This document shows, one piece after another, positions 1 to 10,095 of a stretch of DNA of 64,000 bases. Where the stretch lies: assembly GCF_030812335.1 (NCBI RefSeq), contig NZ_JAUSSN010000003.1:427161-491160 (forward strand). Reading direction: 5' to 3'. Under the pieces are notes generated by a model that worked only from the letters and a program-made list of their open reading frames with translations, was not told where the DNA came from and did no database searches. Each line of letters opens with the position of its first letter. Position 1 is the stretch's first letter. The position numbers and the translations under genes were made by a program. The stretch comes from Pseudarthrobacter oxydans (GTDB lineage Bacteria > Actinomycetota > Actinomycetes > Actinomycetales > Micrococcaceae).

Positions 1-1
1 G

Positions 2-817
2 CTGGTCTCCCGTGGCCGGGACGCGCTGCCGGGGCTGCTGGCCGACGCCGACGCCCTGGCCGGTTTCGAGGAGGGACGCCTGTTTCCGCAGCCCTTCCTG
101 GCGAAGCTGGGGTGCCTGCCGAACGAGTACCTGTACTACTACTACGAGACCGGACGCGCCCTGGCCGGCATCCGGTCCTCCCCCACGACCCGCGGCGAGT
201 CCATCGACCGGCAGCAGTCCGAGCTCTATCCGCGGCTCGCGGCGGCCGGGCCGGAGGCCTTCCGGCTGTGGGACGCCGCGCGCCGTTCCCGCGAGGAGGG
301 CTATCTTGCCGAGGCCCGTGCAGCCGGCGAGCGCCGGGACGAGACCGACCTGGCCGGCGGCGGCTACGAACGCGTCGCCCTCGCGGTGATGCGCGCACTC
401 TCCGGCGGCGGCGCAGCGGAGCTGATCCTGAACACCCCCAACACCCCCAACACCCCCAACGACAATGCTGGCGGCTCCGGCGGGGGCACCGCGGCGCCGG
501 CGATCCCGGGGCTGCCCGCGGACGCCGTCGTCGAGGTTCCCTGCCGGGTGACGCCCGACGGCGTGGTGCCGCTGCCGCAGGAGCGCCCGGCCCCGGCCCA
601 GCTGGCACTGCTCCGGCAGGTCAAGGACGTCGAACGGCTCGTCGTGACGGCGACCAGCCGGGACGCCGGGTCGACGGGCCAGGGCCGCCGGGACGCGGCG
701 CTGGCGGCGTTCGCCGGGCACCCGCTGGTCGGCTCCGCGGACCTCGCGGGCCAACTGCTGGCCGGGTACGAGGCGGCGTTCCCGGAGCTGAAGGAGCTCT
801 GGCGCGGGGAGCCCTGA
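2..817 (+). CDS. 6-phospho-beta-glucosidase, GH4 family (5' partial)
   Basis: The gene enters from the left edge, so only the C-terminal 271 residues are visible. GH4 enzymes hydrolyse 6-phospho-beta-glucosides using NAD+ and a divalent metal, usually after PTS uptake. The family assignment rests on the visible order of conserved blocks: a GRDALPGLL stretch, FEEGRLF, LPNEYLYYYY near the middle, then a late GLPADAVVEVPCRV block that is typical of GH4 C-termini. Just before that last block lies an odd NTP-NTP-NTP-N insertion, encoded by three perfect 9-bp repeats (431-457), followed by a Gly-rich stretch. No partner PTS gene is in view. The family is fairly secure; the exact substrate is inferred. 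Confidence 0.85.
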   Translation: MVSRGRDALPGLLADADALAGFEEGRLFPQPFLAKLGCLPNEYLYYYYETGRALAGIRSSPTTRGESIDRQQSELYPRLAAAGPEAFRLWDAARRSREEGYLAEARAAGERRDETDLAGGGYERVALAVMRALSGGGAAELILNTPNTPNTPNDNAGGSGGGTAAPAIPGLPADAVVEVPCRVTPDGVVPLPQERPAPAQLALLRQVKDVERLVVTATSRDAGSTGQGRRDAALAAFAGHPLVGSADLAGQLLAGYEAAFPELKELWRGEP

Positions 818-827
818 GTGCCCGGCG

Positions 828-1364
828 CTACAGCCTGCGGTACATCAGGTGCAGGCCCACATAGCCCAGCCGAGGGTGCAGGAACGCTTCCGGGATGGTG
901 GCCAGCACCTCGAAGCCCAGGGACTGCCAGGCGGCCACGGCCCGGACGTTGCTTTCCACGACGGCGTTGAACTGCATGGCGCGGAATCTGGCCGCCCGCG
1001 CCGCGTCGAGCGAGTAGGCGCACAGCCCGCGGGCCACGCCCTTGCCCCCGTGCGCCGGGTGGACCATGTACCCGGCATTGGCGACGTGGCTTCCGCCGCC
1101 GCCCTGGTTCGCGTGCAGCTCCCCGGTGCCCAGCACCACGCCGTCGAGCTCCCCGCGGCCCACGGCGACGAAGGTCTGCCCCGGGGGCTGTTTGAACCAC
1201 CGTTCGCGGGCCTGGTGCTCGGTGGTGTCCCGGTCCCAGGTGAAGGTCTCCCCGGCCCTGATCACAGGTTCCAGGATCCCCCAGATCGCCGGCCAGTCCG
1301 TCCCGGCGGCGGGCCGGATGTCCCAGCCCGGGGCGGTGGAATCGGTCTCTTCGCGTGTGCTCAC
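828..1364 (-). CDS. GNAT family N-acetyltransferase
   Basis: About 178 residues. This is a typical single GNAT domain that transfers an acetyl group from acetyl-CoA to an unknown amine. The acetyl-CoA-binding segment is visible as GYMVHPAHGGKGVARGL, followed by the late NVRAVAAWQSLGFE motif common in the RimI/PhnO-like branch. The gene is convergent with the GH4 gene, only 10 bases away, and divergent from mshA. Neither GTG start candidate (1364 or 1412) has a clear Shine-Dalgarno sequence. The shorter one is used because the domain begins a few residues later. The substrate cannot be predicted. Confidence 0.8.
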   Translation of the reverse strand: MSTREETDSTAPGWDIRPAAGTDWPAIWGILEPVIRAGETFTWDRDTTEHQARERWFKQPPGQTFVAVGRGELDGVVLGTGELHANQGGGGSHVANAGYMVHPAHGGKGVARGLCAYSLDAARAARFRAMQFNAVVESNVRAVAAWQSLGFEVLATIPEAFLHPRLGYVGLHLMYRRL

Positions 1365-1495
1365 AGCCGTCACGTTAGCAGCATGCCCGGCGCTGTGACC
1401 GGCGCCGCCCACCGGCCTATGAACCCGCGGGATTTTCAGGAGTAGTGTTTTATCGAAATGCAGTTCCGGGCGTGTTCCAGGAGGAAGGGAAAAGA

Positions 1496-2782
1496 ATGTC
1501 GCTGATCCGCCGCGTCGCGTTCCTCTCCCTGCACACCTCCCCGATGGAGCAGCCCGGGTCCGGCGACGCCGGGGGCATGAACGTGTACATCCGCGCGCTC
1601 GCCGCGGCCCTCGCCGACACCGGCGTCGAGGTCGAGATCTTCACCCGGTCCACCTCCGCCGGCCAGGCCGCCGTCGAGCACCCCTCCCCCGGGGTCTGCG
1701 TGCACAACGTCATGGCCGGCCCGGCCCGGAAGCTGCCCAAGGAAGAACTTCCCGAACTGCTGCACAGCATGGTCGCCGAAATCGACCGCATCCGCCAGCT
1801 CCAGCCGCACGGCCGCTACGACGTGATCCATTCGCACTACTGGGTGTCCGGGGTGGCCGGACTGGAGCTCGCCAGCCTGTGGGGACTGCCGCTCGTGCAC
1901 ACCATGCACACCATGGCCAAGGTCAAGAACCTGCTGCTGGTCTCCGGCGAGCAGCCCGAGCCGCGGCGGCGCGAGGACGGCGAACAGCGGATTGTCGACG
2001 GCGCCACCCGGCTAATCGCCAACACTGGCACCGAAGCGGCTGAACTGGTCTCGCACTACCACGCCGACAACGACCACATCGACGTGGCCCCGCCGGGGGT
2101 GGACCTGGACATCTTCACCCCGGCCTTCCGCAGCCGGGCCCGGACCGCCCACGGGATCCCGCCGGGCCGGTTCCACCTGCTGTTCGCCGGCCGGATCCAG
2201 CGCCTCAAGGGGCCGCAGATCCTGGTCAAGGCCGCCGCCCTGCTCCGGAACAGGCGTCCGGACATCGACCTGCAGCTGACCATCGTCGGCGCGGTCAGCG
2301 GGGCCAAGGACTTTGACCTGAAGTCGCTGATCAGCGCCGCCGGAATGGACGACGTCGTGACCCACCATCCGCCGGTCAGCGCACCGGAGCTGGCCGGCTG
2401 GTTCCGTTCCGCCGACGTCGTGGTGATGCCGTCCTACAGTGAATCGTTCGGTCTTGTGGCGCTGGAGGCCCAGGCCTGCGGCACGCCGGTGGTCGCCACC
2501 AAGGTCGGCGGGCTGTCCCGTGCCGTTTTCGACGGCCGGACCGGGATGCTCGTGGAGGGCCACAAGGCCGCCGACTGGGCCGACGCGCTCGAAGCCCTGT
2601 ACGACGACCCGGCAACCCGTGCGGACATGGGCCGCGCGGCCGCCCTGCACGCGGAGGGATTCGGCTGGCACCGAACCGCCGCGGTCACGCTGGAGAGCTA
2701 CCACACGGCGTTGAGCCAGTACTTTGGAAACCTGACCATTCCGGTGGGCCATACGCCCGCACCCGGAACCATCGGCCGGTAA
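1496..2782 (+). CDS. mshA: D-inositol-3-phosphate glycosyltransferase (mycothiol synthesis)
   Basis: Predicted 428-residue GT4 glycosyltransferase. In mycothiol synthesis MshA transfers GlcNAc from UDP-GlcNAc to 1L-myo-inositol-1-phosphate. The N-terminal Rossmann domain shows the GDAGGMNVY loop near residues 23-31, which is diagnostic of this family. The second domain has the E-x7-E donor-binding block ([21 protein letters not shown]) near residue 313. The ATG at 1496 is chosen because an AGGAGG Shine-Dalgarno at 1479-1484 sits 11 bases upstream; an in-frame ATG at 1445 would add an unconserved leader. The inositol phosphate synthase that makes its acceptor is about 3 kb downstream. High confidence. 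Confidence 0.95.
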   Translation: MSLIRRVAFLSLHTSPMEQPGSGDAGGMNVYIRALAAALADTGVEVEIFTRSTSAGQAAVEHPSPGVCVHNVMAGPARKLPKEELPELLHSMVAEIDRIRQLQPHGRYDVIHSHYWVSGVAGLELASLWGLPLVHTMHTMAKVKNLLLVSGEQPEPRRREDGEQRIVDGATRLIANTGTEAAELVSHYHADNDHIDVAPPGVDLDIFTPAFRSRARTAHGIPPGRFHLLFAGRIQRLKGPQILVKAAALLRNRRPDIDLQLTIVGAVSGAKDFDLKSLISAAGMDDVVTHHPPVSAPELAGWFRSADVVVMPSYSESFGLVALEAQACGTPVVATKVGGLSRAVFDGRTGMLVEGHKAADWADALEALYDDPATRADMGRAAALHAEGFGWHRTAAVTLESYHTALSQYFGNLTIPVGHTPAPGTIGR

Positions 2783-2840
2783 CAGCGGCCTGAACCCACT
2801 GGCCGGCACACCCACCGCCGCCACGAGCCAAAGGACGACG

Positions 2841-4703
2841 ATGTCTGAAACCACGATTCCCGGATCAGCCGCCACAGCAGCCGCGGGAGGCGCCGGTGTT
2901 GCGGGAGGTGCCGGTGTCGCGGGCGCCGCCGGAGCTGTCGAGCCGGCCGGAGCTGCCGGCGCCGCCGAGTCGGCCGATGGCGCCGCGGGCACTGCCGAGC
3001 CGGCCGATGGAGCCGCCGCCGTGCTGAGTGATCTGGAGATCGCGCAGCGGGCCACCATGCGGCCGATCGAGGAGATTGCCGCGGCCGCCGGGATCAACGC
3101 CGAGGCGCTGGACTTCCACGGCCGCTACAAGGCCAAGATCGACCCTGCCAAGCTCGCCGGGTCAACGGGCGCTGCGCCCGGCGCCCCCGGCAAGGTGGTG
3201 CTGGTGTCGGCGATGTCCCCCACCCCGGCCGGTGAAGGCAAGTCCACCACGACGGTGGGGCTGGCGGATTCCCTCGCCCGCGCCGGCCACAAGGTGATGA
3301 TTGCACTGCGGGAGCCGTCGCTCGGGCCGATCCTGGGCATGAAGGGCGGCGCCACGGGCGGCGGTTACTCCCAGGTGCTGCCGATGGACGAGATCAACCT
3401 GCACTTCACCGGCGATTTCCACGCCGTCACCTCGGCGAACAACGCCCTGATGGCCCTCGTGGACAACCACATCTACCAGGGCAACGAGCTGAACATCGAC
3501 CCGCGCCGGATTACCTTCAAGCGGGTGCTGGACATGAACGACCGTTCGCTGCGCGAGGTCGTGATCGGCCTCGGCGGCCCGACGCAGGGCATCCCGCGGC
3601 AGGACGGCTTCGACATCACCGTGGCTTCGGAGATCATGGCGGTGTTCTGCCTCGCCACGGACCTCGCGGACCTCCGGGAACGGCTGGGCCGGATCACCTT
3701 CGGGTACACCTACGACCGGCAGCCGGTCACGGTCGCCCAGCTGGGTGTCCAGGGCGCCCTGACCATGCTGCTCAAAGACGCCATCAAACCGAACCTGGTG
3801 CAGACCATTGCCGGGACCCCGGCGCTGGTCCACGGCGGACCGTTCGCGAACATCGCCCACGGCTGCAATTCCCTCATCGCCACCCAGACCGCCCGCAGCC
3901 TGGCCGACATCGTCATCACCGAGGCCGGGTTCGGCGCCGACCTGGGCGCGGAAAAGTACATGGACATCAAGTCCCGCGTCGCCGACGTCGCCCCGTCCGC
4001 CGTCGTCATTGTGGCGACCGTGCGGGCCCTGAAAATGCACGGCGGCCTCCCCAAGGACCAGCTCAAGGAGCCCGACCTGGACGCGCTGGCCGCCGGCGTC
4101 GTCAATCTCCAGCGCCACGTGCGGAACGTGGAGAAGTTCGGCATCACCCCCGTCGTGGCGATCAACAAGTTCGCCACGGACACCCGGGAGGAGCTGGACT
4201 GGCTGCTGGAATGGTGCGCCGCGGAGGGCGTCCAGGCGGCCGTGGCCGATGTCTGGGGCCGCGGGGGCGGCGGTGACGGCGGCGACGAACTCGCGGCCAA
4301 GGTCGCCGCGGCCATTGAGGCGCCGCACACCTTCCGGCACCTGTACCCGTTGGAGATGTCGGTGGAGGACAAGATCCGAACGATCGTGCAGGAGATCTAC
4401 GGCGCCGACGGCGTGGATTTCTCCGTCCCGGCGCTCAAGCGGCTCGCGGAGATCGAGAAGAACGGCTGGTCCGGCTTCCCGGTCTGCATGGCGAAGACCC
4501 AGTATTCCTTCAGCGACGACGCGAGCAAGCTCGGCGCCCCGAAGGGGTTCACCGTGCACGTCCGCGACCTTATCCCCAAGACCGGCGCCGGCTTCATCGT
4601 GGCCCTGACCGGCGCGGTCATGACCATGCCGGGGCTCCCGAAAGTCCCGGCCGCGATGCGCATGGACGTCGACGCCGAAGGAAACCCCGTCGGCCTATTT
4701 TAA
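2841..4703 (+). CDS. fhs: Formate--tetrahydrofolate ligase with Ala/Gly-rich N-terminal extension
   Basis: The enzyme makes 10-formyl-THF from formate, ATP and THF in one-carbon metabolism. The core matches the family throughout: the LSDLEIAQ start of the usual protein (about residue 61), the ATP loop [11 protein letters not shown] near 128-138, and the C-terminal [14 protein letters not shown] block. At 620 residues it is about 60 longer than the usual roughly 560. The excess is an N-terminal low-complexity stretch of GAGVAG and [14 protein letters not shown] repeats. Codon usage there matches the GC-rich core and an AAAGGAC Shine-Dalgarno precedes 2841, so the extension may be real, although an internal start near residue 60 would restore normal length. 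Confidence 0.95.
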   Translation: MSETTIPGSAATAAAGGAGVAGGAGVAGAAGAVEPAGAAGAAESADGAAGTAEPADGAAAVLSDLEIAQRATMRPIEEIAAAAGINAEALDFHGRYKAKIDPAKLAGSTGAAPGAPGKVVLVSAMSPTPAGEGKSTTTVGLADSLARAGHKVMIALREPSLGPILGMKGGATGGGYSQVLPMDEINLHFTGDFHAVTSANNALMALVDNHIYQGNELNIDPRRITFKRVLDMNDRSLREVVIGLGGPTQGIPRQDGFDITVASEIMAVFCLATDLADLRERLGRITFGYTYDRQPVTVAQLGVQGALTMLLKDAIKPNLVQTIAGTPALVHGGPFANIAHGCNSLIATQTARSLADIVITEAGFGADLGAEKYMDIKSRVADVAPSAVVIVATVRALKMHGGLPKDQLKEPDLDALAAGVVNLQRHVRNVEKFGITPVVAINKFATDTREELDWLLEWCAAEGVQAAVADVWGRGGGGDGGDELAAKVAAAIEAPHTFRHLYPLEMSVEDKIRTIVQEIYGADGVDFSVPALKRLAEIEKNGWSGFPVCMAKTQYSFSDDASKLGAPKGFTVHVRDLIPKTGAGFIVALTGAVMTMPGLPKVPAAMRMDVDAEGNPVGLF

Positions 4704-4754
4704 CCCTCCCTCACATCCGGCGTCCCTCCAACCAACCCTCCCTCACATTCGGCG
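4702..4754 (+). repeat. Short direct repeat downstream of fhs
   Basis: A 21-bp unit starting AACCCTCCCTCACAT and ending CGGCG occurs at 4702-4722 and again at 4734-4754 with one difference. A related stretch in inverted orientation (CGTGAGGGAGGA) occurs near 5849-5860, on the other side of the next gene. They look like small intergenic repeats; no function is evident. Confidence 0.6.
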
Positions 4755-4814
4755 CGGCGCTCCAAGGGGATCGTCGGAAACCGAACCTACTGCCACGCGC
4801 TGATCCGGGGCGCC

Positions 4815-4840
4815 TGTGGATAACTTCTACACGGTTATCC
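4815..4840. promoter_or_regulatory. Inverted repeat containing a DnaA-box match
   Basis: GGATAAC (4818-4824) and GTTATCC (4834-4840) form a 7-bp inverted repeat with a 9-nt spacer. The left half lies in TGTGGATAA (4815-4823), a perfect match to the DnaA box in reverse orientation. It lies 22-47 bases before the start of the next gene, where an operator could act. Seen in the sequence; function is inferred and weakly supported. Confidence 0.35.
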
Positions 4841-4861
4841 GTTTGGGTTCACAATTCCAGC

Positions 4862-5821
4862 ATGAGAGAGCGAACGGAGCTTCCAAGTCCACTCGGCGCA
4901 GGACCCTTCACAATCGCCGATGCCCGGTCCCTGGGAGTGCCGAGAACCAGGCTCAGGCATTCTGACATAAGTCATGTCAGCAGAGGTCTCTACCGGCCCG
5001 TGGAATGGAGCTTCGGGTTGGAGGCGGCGGCTCGGTCGTTGTCCGTTGCGACGCCCGGGGCCTGGATCTCGCACGTCACCGCCGCCATACTCCGATGTCA
5101 GCTCCTGCCTCCGTGGCTCTCGGACTCTGAGGAGCTTCACCTGAGCAAGCCGCGGGCGCTGCCCGAGGTCCGGCGCAAGGGCATCATTGGGCACACGGTC
5201 CTGGCCTGGGAAGATGAGGTCGAATCGGCGGACGGCATCCGGATCAGCACGCCTCCGCGGACATGGCTCGACCTTGCCCGGCGGTTGAGCCTTCCCGAAT
5301 TGGTCTGCATGGGTGACGAACTCGTTCGGATTCCCCGGTTCGGCTTGGAGGGCCGGAGCGAGCCCTTCGCGACCATCGACGGGCTGCGTTCAATGGTGAA
5401 CCGCCACCCGAACCTTCAGGGAATCGTCCGCGCCCGGGCGGCCCTGGACTTGATGCGGGTGGGATCCGATTCAGGTCAGGAAACACTGCTGCGCCTGGCG
5501 ATATGCGACGCAGGCCTCCCGGAGCCGGAGCTCCAGCTCCCCCTTCGTCCGGAGAGGCCTGGTTCCCCGACTGCGGACCTGGGGTACCGCCGTCGTCGGC
5601 TGGCCGTCCAATACGACGGCGCCCACCACCTGCTGCCCGCCCAGATCCACAGCGACCGCCGTCGTGACAAAGCCTTCGAGGCAGCGGGATGGACGGTGCT
5701 CGTCCTGACAAATGAGGACCTTGCGGACGGCTTCGCCGACGCCACCGCCAAGATCAAGCGAATCCTCCGCACCGCGTATCTCAGCCCGTCGTCGGCCGCA
5801 GGTTTTTCCAGCCCCACCTGA
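4862..5821 (+). CDS. AbiEi-like winged-helix protein with C-terminal DUF559 nuclease-like domain
   Basis: 319 residues. The N-terminus (about 15-50, FTIADARSLGVPRTRLRHSD) resembles the winged helix-turn-helix of AbiEi-type antitoxins. The C-terminus (about 235-300) resembles the Vsr-like DUF559 endonuclease fold: an Asp in TADLGY, then AVQYDGAHH, then a basic DRRRDKAFEAAGW segment and a final VLTNEDL strand. Proteins of this architecture are common orphan genes in Micrococcaceae. No toxin partner is adjacent. The start lacks a Shine-Dalgarno sequence, and short repeats occur on both sides. Nuclease activity is inferred from fold similarity only. Confidence 0.7.
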   Translation: MRERTELPSPLGAGPFTIADARSLGVPRTRLRHSDISHVSRGLYRPVEWSFGLEAAARSLSVATPGAWISHVTAAILRCQLLPPWLSDSEELHLSKPRALPEVRRKGIIGHTVLAWEDEVESADGIRISTPPRTWLDLARRLSLPELVCMGDELVRIPRFGLEGRSEPFATIDGLRSMVNRHPNLQGIVRARAALDLMRVGSDSGQETLLRLAICDAGLPEPELQLPLRPERPGSPTADLGYRRRRLAVQYDGAHHLLPAQIHSDRRRDKAFEAAGWTVLVLTNEDLADGFADATAKIKRILRTAYLSPSSAAGFSSPT

Positions 5822-5881
5822 GGGAGCGATCCGGCGATACCTGCACAACGTGAGGGAGGATCGGGGTGGTAGCTGCCAGAC

Positions 5882-5935
5882 GTGCGGGAGCGTCTGAGAC
5901 GCAGGACGCTCCCACACCACAGGTGCGGGAGCGTC
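5882..5935. terminator. Competing stem-loops between convergent genes
   Basis: Three copies of a 13-base element lie here: GTGCGGGAGCGTC at 5882-5894, its near-complement at 5905-5917, and GTGCGGGAGCGTC again at 5923-5935. The central copy can pair with either neighbour, giving two alternative hairpins between the DUF559 gene and ino1, which converge. There is no long T-tract, so the terminator role is inferred from position and stem strength. Confidence 0.5.
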
Positions 5936-5957
5936 GGCGGAGCAGGGGAAGCGGGGG

Positions 5958-7043
5958 TTAGCGCTCCAGGTCGCCTCGGATGAAGGCCTCGACCTTGTCG
6001 CGGGCGAGGTCGTCGTTGAACTGCTCCGGCGGGGACTTCATGAAGTAGCTCGAGGCGGAGAGCAGCGGGCCGCCGATGCCGCGGTCCAGGCCGATCTTGG
6101 CGGCGCGGATGGCGTCGATGATCACGCCGGCGGAGTTGGGCGAGTCCCAGACCTCCAGCTTGTATTCGAGCGACACCGGGGCGTCGCCGAAGTTGCGGCC
6201 CTCGAGGCGGACGAAGGCCCATTTGCGGTCATCGAGCCACTGGACGTAGTCCGACGGGCCGATGTGGACGTCGCGCGGGGCGATGTCGGCCTCGACGTTG
6301 GAGGTGACGGCCTGGGTCTTGGAGATCTTCTTGGACTCGAGGCGGTCGCGCTCCAGCATGTTCTTGAAGTCCATGTTGCCGCCGACGTTCAGCTGATAGG
6401 TGCGGTCCAGGGTGACGCCGCGGTCCTCGAACAGCTTGGCCATGACGCGGTGCGTGATGGTGGCACCGATCTGGCTCTTGATGTCATCGCCCACGATCGG
6501 GACACCGGCGGCGGTGAACTTGTCCGCCCAGGCCTTGGTGCCGGCGATGAAGACCGGCAGGGCGTTGACGAAGCCCACACCGGCGTCGATCGCGCACTGG
6601 GCGTAGTATTCCGCGGCTTCCTGCGACCCGACCGGCAGGTAGCAGACCATCACGTCGACCTTGGCGTCCTTGAGGGCCTGGACGACGTCGACCGGCTCCT
6701 CCGTGGACTGCTCGATGGTCTCGAGGTAGTACTTGCCGAGCCCGTCGAGGGTCGGGCCGCGCTGGACGGTGACACCGGTCGGCGGGACGTCGGCGATCTT
6801 GATGGTGTTGTTTTCGCTGGCCAGGATGGCGTCGGCCAGGTCCAGGCCCACCTTCTTGCCGTCGACGTCGAACGCGGCAACGAACTGAACGTCGTTGACG
6901 TGGTACTTGCCGAACTCCACGTGCATCAGCCCCGGAATCGTGGCCTTGGGGTCGGCCTCCCGGTAGTACTCGACGCCCTGGACCAGCGAGGTGGCGCAGT
7001 TACCTACGCCGACGATTGCAACACGAATCGGATGTGAAGACAC
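5958..7043 (-). CDS. ino1: Inositol-3-phosphate synthase
   Basis: 361 residues, the length of the short actinobacterial/archaeal type. It converts glucose-6-phosphate to 1L-myo-inositol-1-phosphate with NAD+, supplying mycothiol and phosphatidylinositol synthesis. The N-terminal NAD-binding segment [16 protein letters not shown] (residues about 8-23), the LNVGGNMDF block and the [12 protein letters not shown] block near 300 are characteristic. The start is GTG at 7043, preceded by AAAGGAG. It is transcribed alone, toward the DUF559 gene. Confidence is high. Confidence 0.94.
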   Translation of the reverse strand: MSSHPIRVAIVGVGNCATSLVQGVEYYREADPKATIPGLMHVEFGKYHVNDVQFVAAFDVDGKKVGLDLADAILASENNTIKIADVPPTGVTVQRGPTLDGLGKYYLETIEQSTEEPVDVVQALKDAKVDVMVCYLPVGSQEAAEYYAQCAIDAGVGFVNALPVFIAGTKAWADKFTAAGVPIVGDDIKSQIGATITHRVMAKLFEDRGVTLDRTYQLNVGGNMDFKNMLERDRLESKKISKTQAVTSNVEADIAPRDVHIGPSDYVQWLDDRKWAFVRLEGRNFGDAPVSLEYKLEVWDSPNSAGVIIDAIRAAKIGLDRGIGGPLLSASSYFMKSPPEQFNDDLARDKVEAFIRGDLER

Positions 7044-7231
7044 GGAACTCCTTTGGGGACAACTTCATGTGCCCGGCGCGGAAGTACTCTGATGCACGAC
7101 GGCGGCAACGGGCACGGCGCCGTACGGCGCCCTTAGCATTCTAGTCAACGGCGCGGGGACCCGAGTTGTTCCCGGCCGCCGCGCCCGCCCGTATGACGGG
7201 TGGGCGGGGCAGGCACGGCGGGCGGGGCAGG

Positions 7232-8278
7232 CTAGGCAGTCGACTTCTGCGCCCACAGGTTGATGTCGGACTCGACGGCGAACTCGTCGATCGCCGTCAG
7301 TTCCGCGGCCGTGAAGCCGAGGTTGTTGATCGCGGACAGGGTGTCCTCGAGCTGGCGGACACTGGACGCGCCGACCAGGGCGGAGGTCACGGAGGTGCCC
7401 TTGCCCTGGTCGCGCAGGATCCAGGCGATGGCCATCTGCGCGAGGGTCTGCCCGCGGCCCTCGGCGATGCGGTGCAGTCCCCGCACCCGGTCCAGCTTGT
7501 CCTCGGTGATGCTGTCCTCGGCCAGGGACTTCTCCTGGGCGGCGCGTGAATCGGCCGGGATCCCGTTCAGGTAGCGGTCGGTCAGCATGCCCTGCGCCAG
7601 CGGCGAGAACGCGATCGAGCCGGCCCCCACCTGTTCCAGCGCCTCGTACAGGTTGGGGCTGCCGTTTTCGGTCCAGCGGTTCAGCATGGAGTAGCTGGGC
7701 TGGTGGATCAGCAGCGGGGTGCCGAGCTCCTTCAGGATCCGGGCGGCCTCGAGGGTCTGTTCCGGGGTGTAGGAGGAGATGCCGGCGTACAGCGCCTTCC
7801 CGGAGCGGACCGCGTGGTCCAGGGCGCCCATGGTCTCTTCCATCGGCGTTTCCGGGTCGGGACGGTGGCTGTAGAAGATGTCCACGTAGTCCAGGCCCAT
7901 GCGGTTCAGCGACTGGTCCAGGCTGGCGAGCAGGTATTTGCGTGAGCCCCATTCGCCGAACGGGCCCGGCCACATGTTGTAGCCGGCCTTGGTGGAGATG
8001 ATGAGCTCGTCCCGGTAGGGGGCGAAGTCGTCCTTGAGGTGCCGGCCGAAGTTGGTCTCGGCGGAGCCGGCCAGCGGCCCGTAGTTGTTGGCCAGGTCGA
8101 AGTGGTTGACGCCGAGGTCGAAGGCTCGGCGCAGGATGGCGCGCTGGGTTTCGAAGGGCTTGTCGTCGCCGAAGTTGTGCCACAGGCCGAGTGAAATGGC
8201 GGGGAGCTTCAGCCCGCTGCGTCCCACGCGGCGGTAGGGCATGGAGTCATACCGGGTGTCTGCTGCTACGTAAGTCAT
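7232..8278 (-). CDS. Aldo/keto reductase, MgrA/YghZ-like
   Basis: 348 residues, a TIM-barrel NADPH-dependent reductase. The order of motifs fits the AKR14-like group that reduces L-glyceraldehyde 3-phosphate: GLWHNFGD near the N-terminus, the catalytic DLANNYG (Asp and Tyr), STKAGY (Lys), YSHRPD (His), and the late cofactor segment ALVGASSVRQLEDTL. It lies downstream of treZ on the same strand with only 15 bases between them, so it may be read from the trehalose operon. The physiological substrate is not deducible. Confidence 0.88.
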   Translation of the reverse strand: MTYVAADTRYDSMPYRRVGRSGLKLPAISLGLWHNFGDDKPFETQRAILRRAFDLGVNHFDLANNYGPLAGSAETNFGRHLKDDFAPYRDELIISTKAGYNMWPGPFGEWGSRKYLLASLDQSLNRMGLDYVDIFYSHRPDPETPMEETMGALDHAVRSGKALYAGISSYTPEQTLEAARILKELGTPLLIHQPSYSMLNRWTENGSPNLYEALEQVGAGSIAFSPLAQGMLTDRYLNGIPADSRAAQEKSLAEDSITEDKLDRVRGLHRIAEGRGQTLAQMAIAWILRDQGKGTSVTSALVGASSVRQLEDTLSAINNLGFTAAELTAIDEFAVESDINLWAQKSTA

Positions 8279-8293
8279 GCGTACTGTCCTGTC

Positions 8294-10069
8294 CTATTTT
8301 GAGATGATGGCGGCGCTGTGGCCGGGGAGGTCGAGCTGGCGGTCCGCGAGGCGCGCGCCGCCGTCGGTCGCCAGGGCGATAGTGCTGCCGGCAACGGCGA
8401 GCCGGTTCGGTGCGGCGGAGAAGTTCATCGCGACCTCCACGCTGCCGCGGCGCAGCCGGAGCCAGCGGTCGGCTTCGCTGAAGGCCACCGCGGTGTCCTC
8501 GAAGCCCAGGCCGGCGAGTTCCGGCGTCGCGCGCCTCAGCGCGATCAGCTGCCGGTACAGCTCCAGCAGCCGGGCGTGGTCACCTTCGGCGGCTTCGGCC
8601 CAGTTGAGCCGGGAGCGGGTGAAGGTCTCCGGGTCCTGCGGGTCGGGCACGACGGCGGGGTCCCAGCCCATCCGCTCGAACTCGCGGATCCGGCCCTCGG
8701 CCGTGGCCTTGCCGAGCTCCGGCTCCGGGTGCGAGGTGAAGAACTGCCACGGCGTGGTGGCGCCGTATTCCTCGCCCATGAACAGCATCGGCGTGAACGG
8801 CGAGGTCAGGGTCGCGACGGCGGCGAGCGCCAGCTGTCCGTACCCCAGGGTCTGCGACAGCCGGTCCCCGGTGGCCCGGTTGCCGATCTGGTCGTGGTTC
8901 TGGCTGCAGACCACCAGCGCCGCCGGGTGGACCAGGCCGGTGTTGATGGGCCGGCCGTGGTGGCGCCCGCGGAAGCTGGAGTAGCTGCCGTCGTGGAAGT
9001 AGCCGTCGACCAGGACCTTGGCCAAGGCCTCGAGGGATTCGAAGTCGGCGTAGTAGCCGGTGGCCTCCCCGCTGACGTTGACATGGACGGCGTGGTGGAA
9101 ATCGTCGCTCCACTGCCCGGCCAGGCCGTGGCCGTTGAGGTTGCGCGGGTAGAGCAGCCGCGGGTCGTTGAGGTCCGACTCGGCGATCATCGTGGCGGGA
9201 CGGCCGGTTTCGGCGGACACTTCGTCCGCGAGCGCACCGAACTCCTCGAGCAGGTGGACGGCCCGCTCGTCCTTGAAGGCGTGCACGGCGTCGAGCCGCA
9301 GCCCGTCCACGTGGTAGTCGCGCAGCCACATCGCAGCATTCTCCAGGATGTACTGGCGCACCGTGTCGGAGCCGGGGCCGTCGAGGTTCACCGAGTCGCC
9401 CCAGGTGTTGCCCTCCCCCGACTTCAGGTACGGCCCGAACCGGGAGAGGTAGTTCCCGCTGGGGCCGAGGTGGTTGTAGACGACGTCCTGGATGACGCCG
9501 AGCCCGGCGGCATGCGCGGCGTCCACGAAACGCTGGTAAGCGGCGGGTCCGCCGTAGCCTTCGTGCACGGCGTACCAGAGGACGCCGTCGTAGCCCCAGT
9601 TGTGGGTGCCGTTGAAGCCGTTCACCGGCAGCAGCTCGACAAAATCGATGCCGAGGTCCACCAGGTAGTCGAGCTTCCCGATGGCCGCGTCCAGCGTGCC
9701 CTCGGGGGTGAAGGTCCCCAGGTGCAGCTCGTAGATCACGGCCCCCTGCAGCCCGCGGCCCTGCCACTGCCCGTCCGCCCACTCGTGGCTGCCGGCGTCG
9801 AACGTGCGCGACAGGGAGTGGACGCCCTCGGGCTGCCGCCGGGACCGGGGGTCCGGCAGCGGGGTGGTGTCCCCGTCGAGCAGGTAGCCGTAGTCGACGT
9901 CCCCGGAGGCCGGGGCCTCCGGGGCGGTCCACCACCCGTCAGGGCCGGCCCCGACGCCGGTCCGCCGGGTCATCGGGTAGTGCCGGCCGTCGGCCAGCAG
10001 CGTCACGGTGCCCGCTTCCGGCGCCCAGAGGTCGAAGCGTTCATTTCCGTTCGCGAGCAAAGTGATCAC
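8294..10069 (-). CDS. treZ: Malto-oligosyltrehalose trehalohydrolase
   Basis: 591 residues. It releases free trehalose from maltooligosyl-trehalose made by TreY. An N-terminal beta-sandwich ([13 protein letters not shown]) precedes a GH13 barrel. The nucleophile Asp lies in [11 protein letters not shown] and the acid/base Glu in [11 protein letters not shown]. The start is GTG at 10069 with GGAAAG upstream; the gene follows treY by 26 bases. Together with glgX and treY it forms the glycogen-to-trehalose pathway. High confidence. Confidence 0.95.
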   Translation of the reverse strand: MITLLANGNERFDLWAPEAGTVTLLADGRHYPMTRRTGVGAGPDGWWTAPEAPASGDVDYGYLLDGDTTPLPDPRSRRQPEGVHSLSRTFDAGSHEWADGQWQGRGLQGAVIYELHLGTFTPEGTLDAAIGKLDYLVDLGIDFVELLPVNGFNGTHNWGYDGVLWYAVHEGYGGPAAYQRFVDAAHAAGLGVIQDVVYNHLGPSGNYLSRFGPYLKSGEGNTWGDSVNLDGPGSDTVRQYILENAAMWLRDYHVDGLRLDAVHAFKDERAVHLLEEFGALADEVSAETGRPATMIAESDLNDPRLLYPRNLNGHGLAGQWSDDFHHAVHVNVSGEATGYYADFESLEALAKVLVDGYFHDGSYSSFRGRHHGRPINTGLVHPAALVVCSQNHDQIGNRATGDRLSQTLGYGQLALAAVATLTSPFTPMLFMGEEYGATTPWQFFTSHPEPELGKATAEGRIREFERMGWDPAVVPDPQDPETFTRSRLNWAEAAEGDHARLLELYRQLIALRRATPELAGLGFEDTAVAFSEADRWLRLRRGSVEVAMNFSAAPNRLAVAGSTIALATDGGARLADRQLDLPGHSAAIISK

Positions 10070-10095
10070 AGCTTTCCGTCTATCGGTGGTTTCAA

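Noticed and set aside
3162..4559. A 465-codon open frame on the minus strand
   Set aside because: Antisense to fhs, with His/Arg/Asp-rich low-complexity translation.
4815..4840. Possible replication origin from a DnaA box
   Set aside because: Only one perfect box and one partial match are present. There is no dnaA or dnaN gene and no AT-rich unwinding region.
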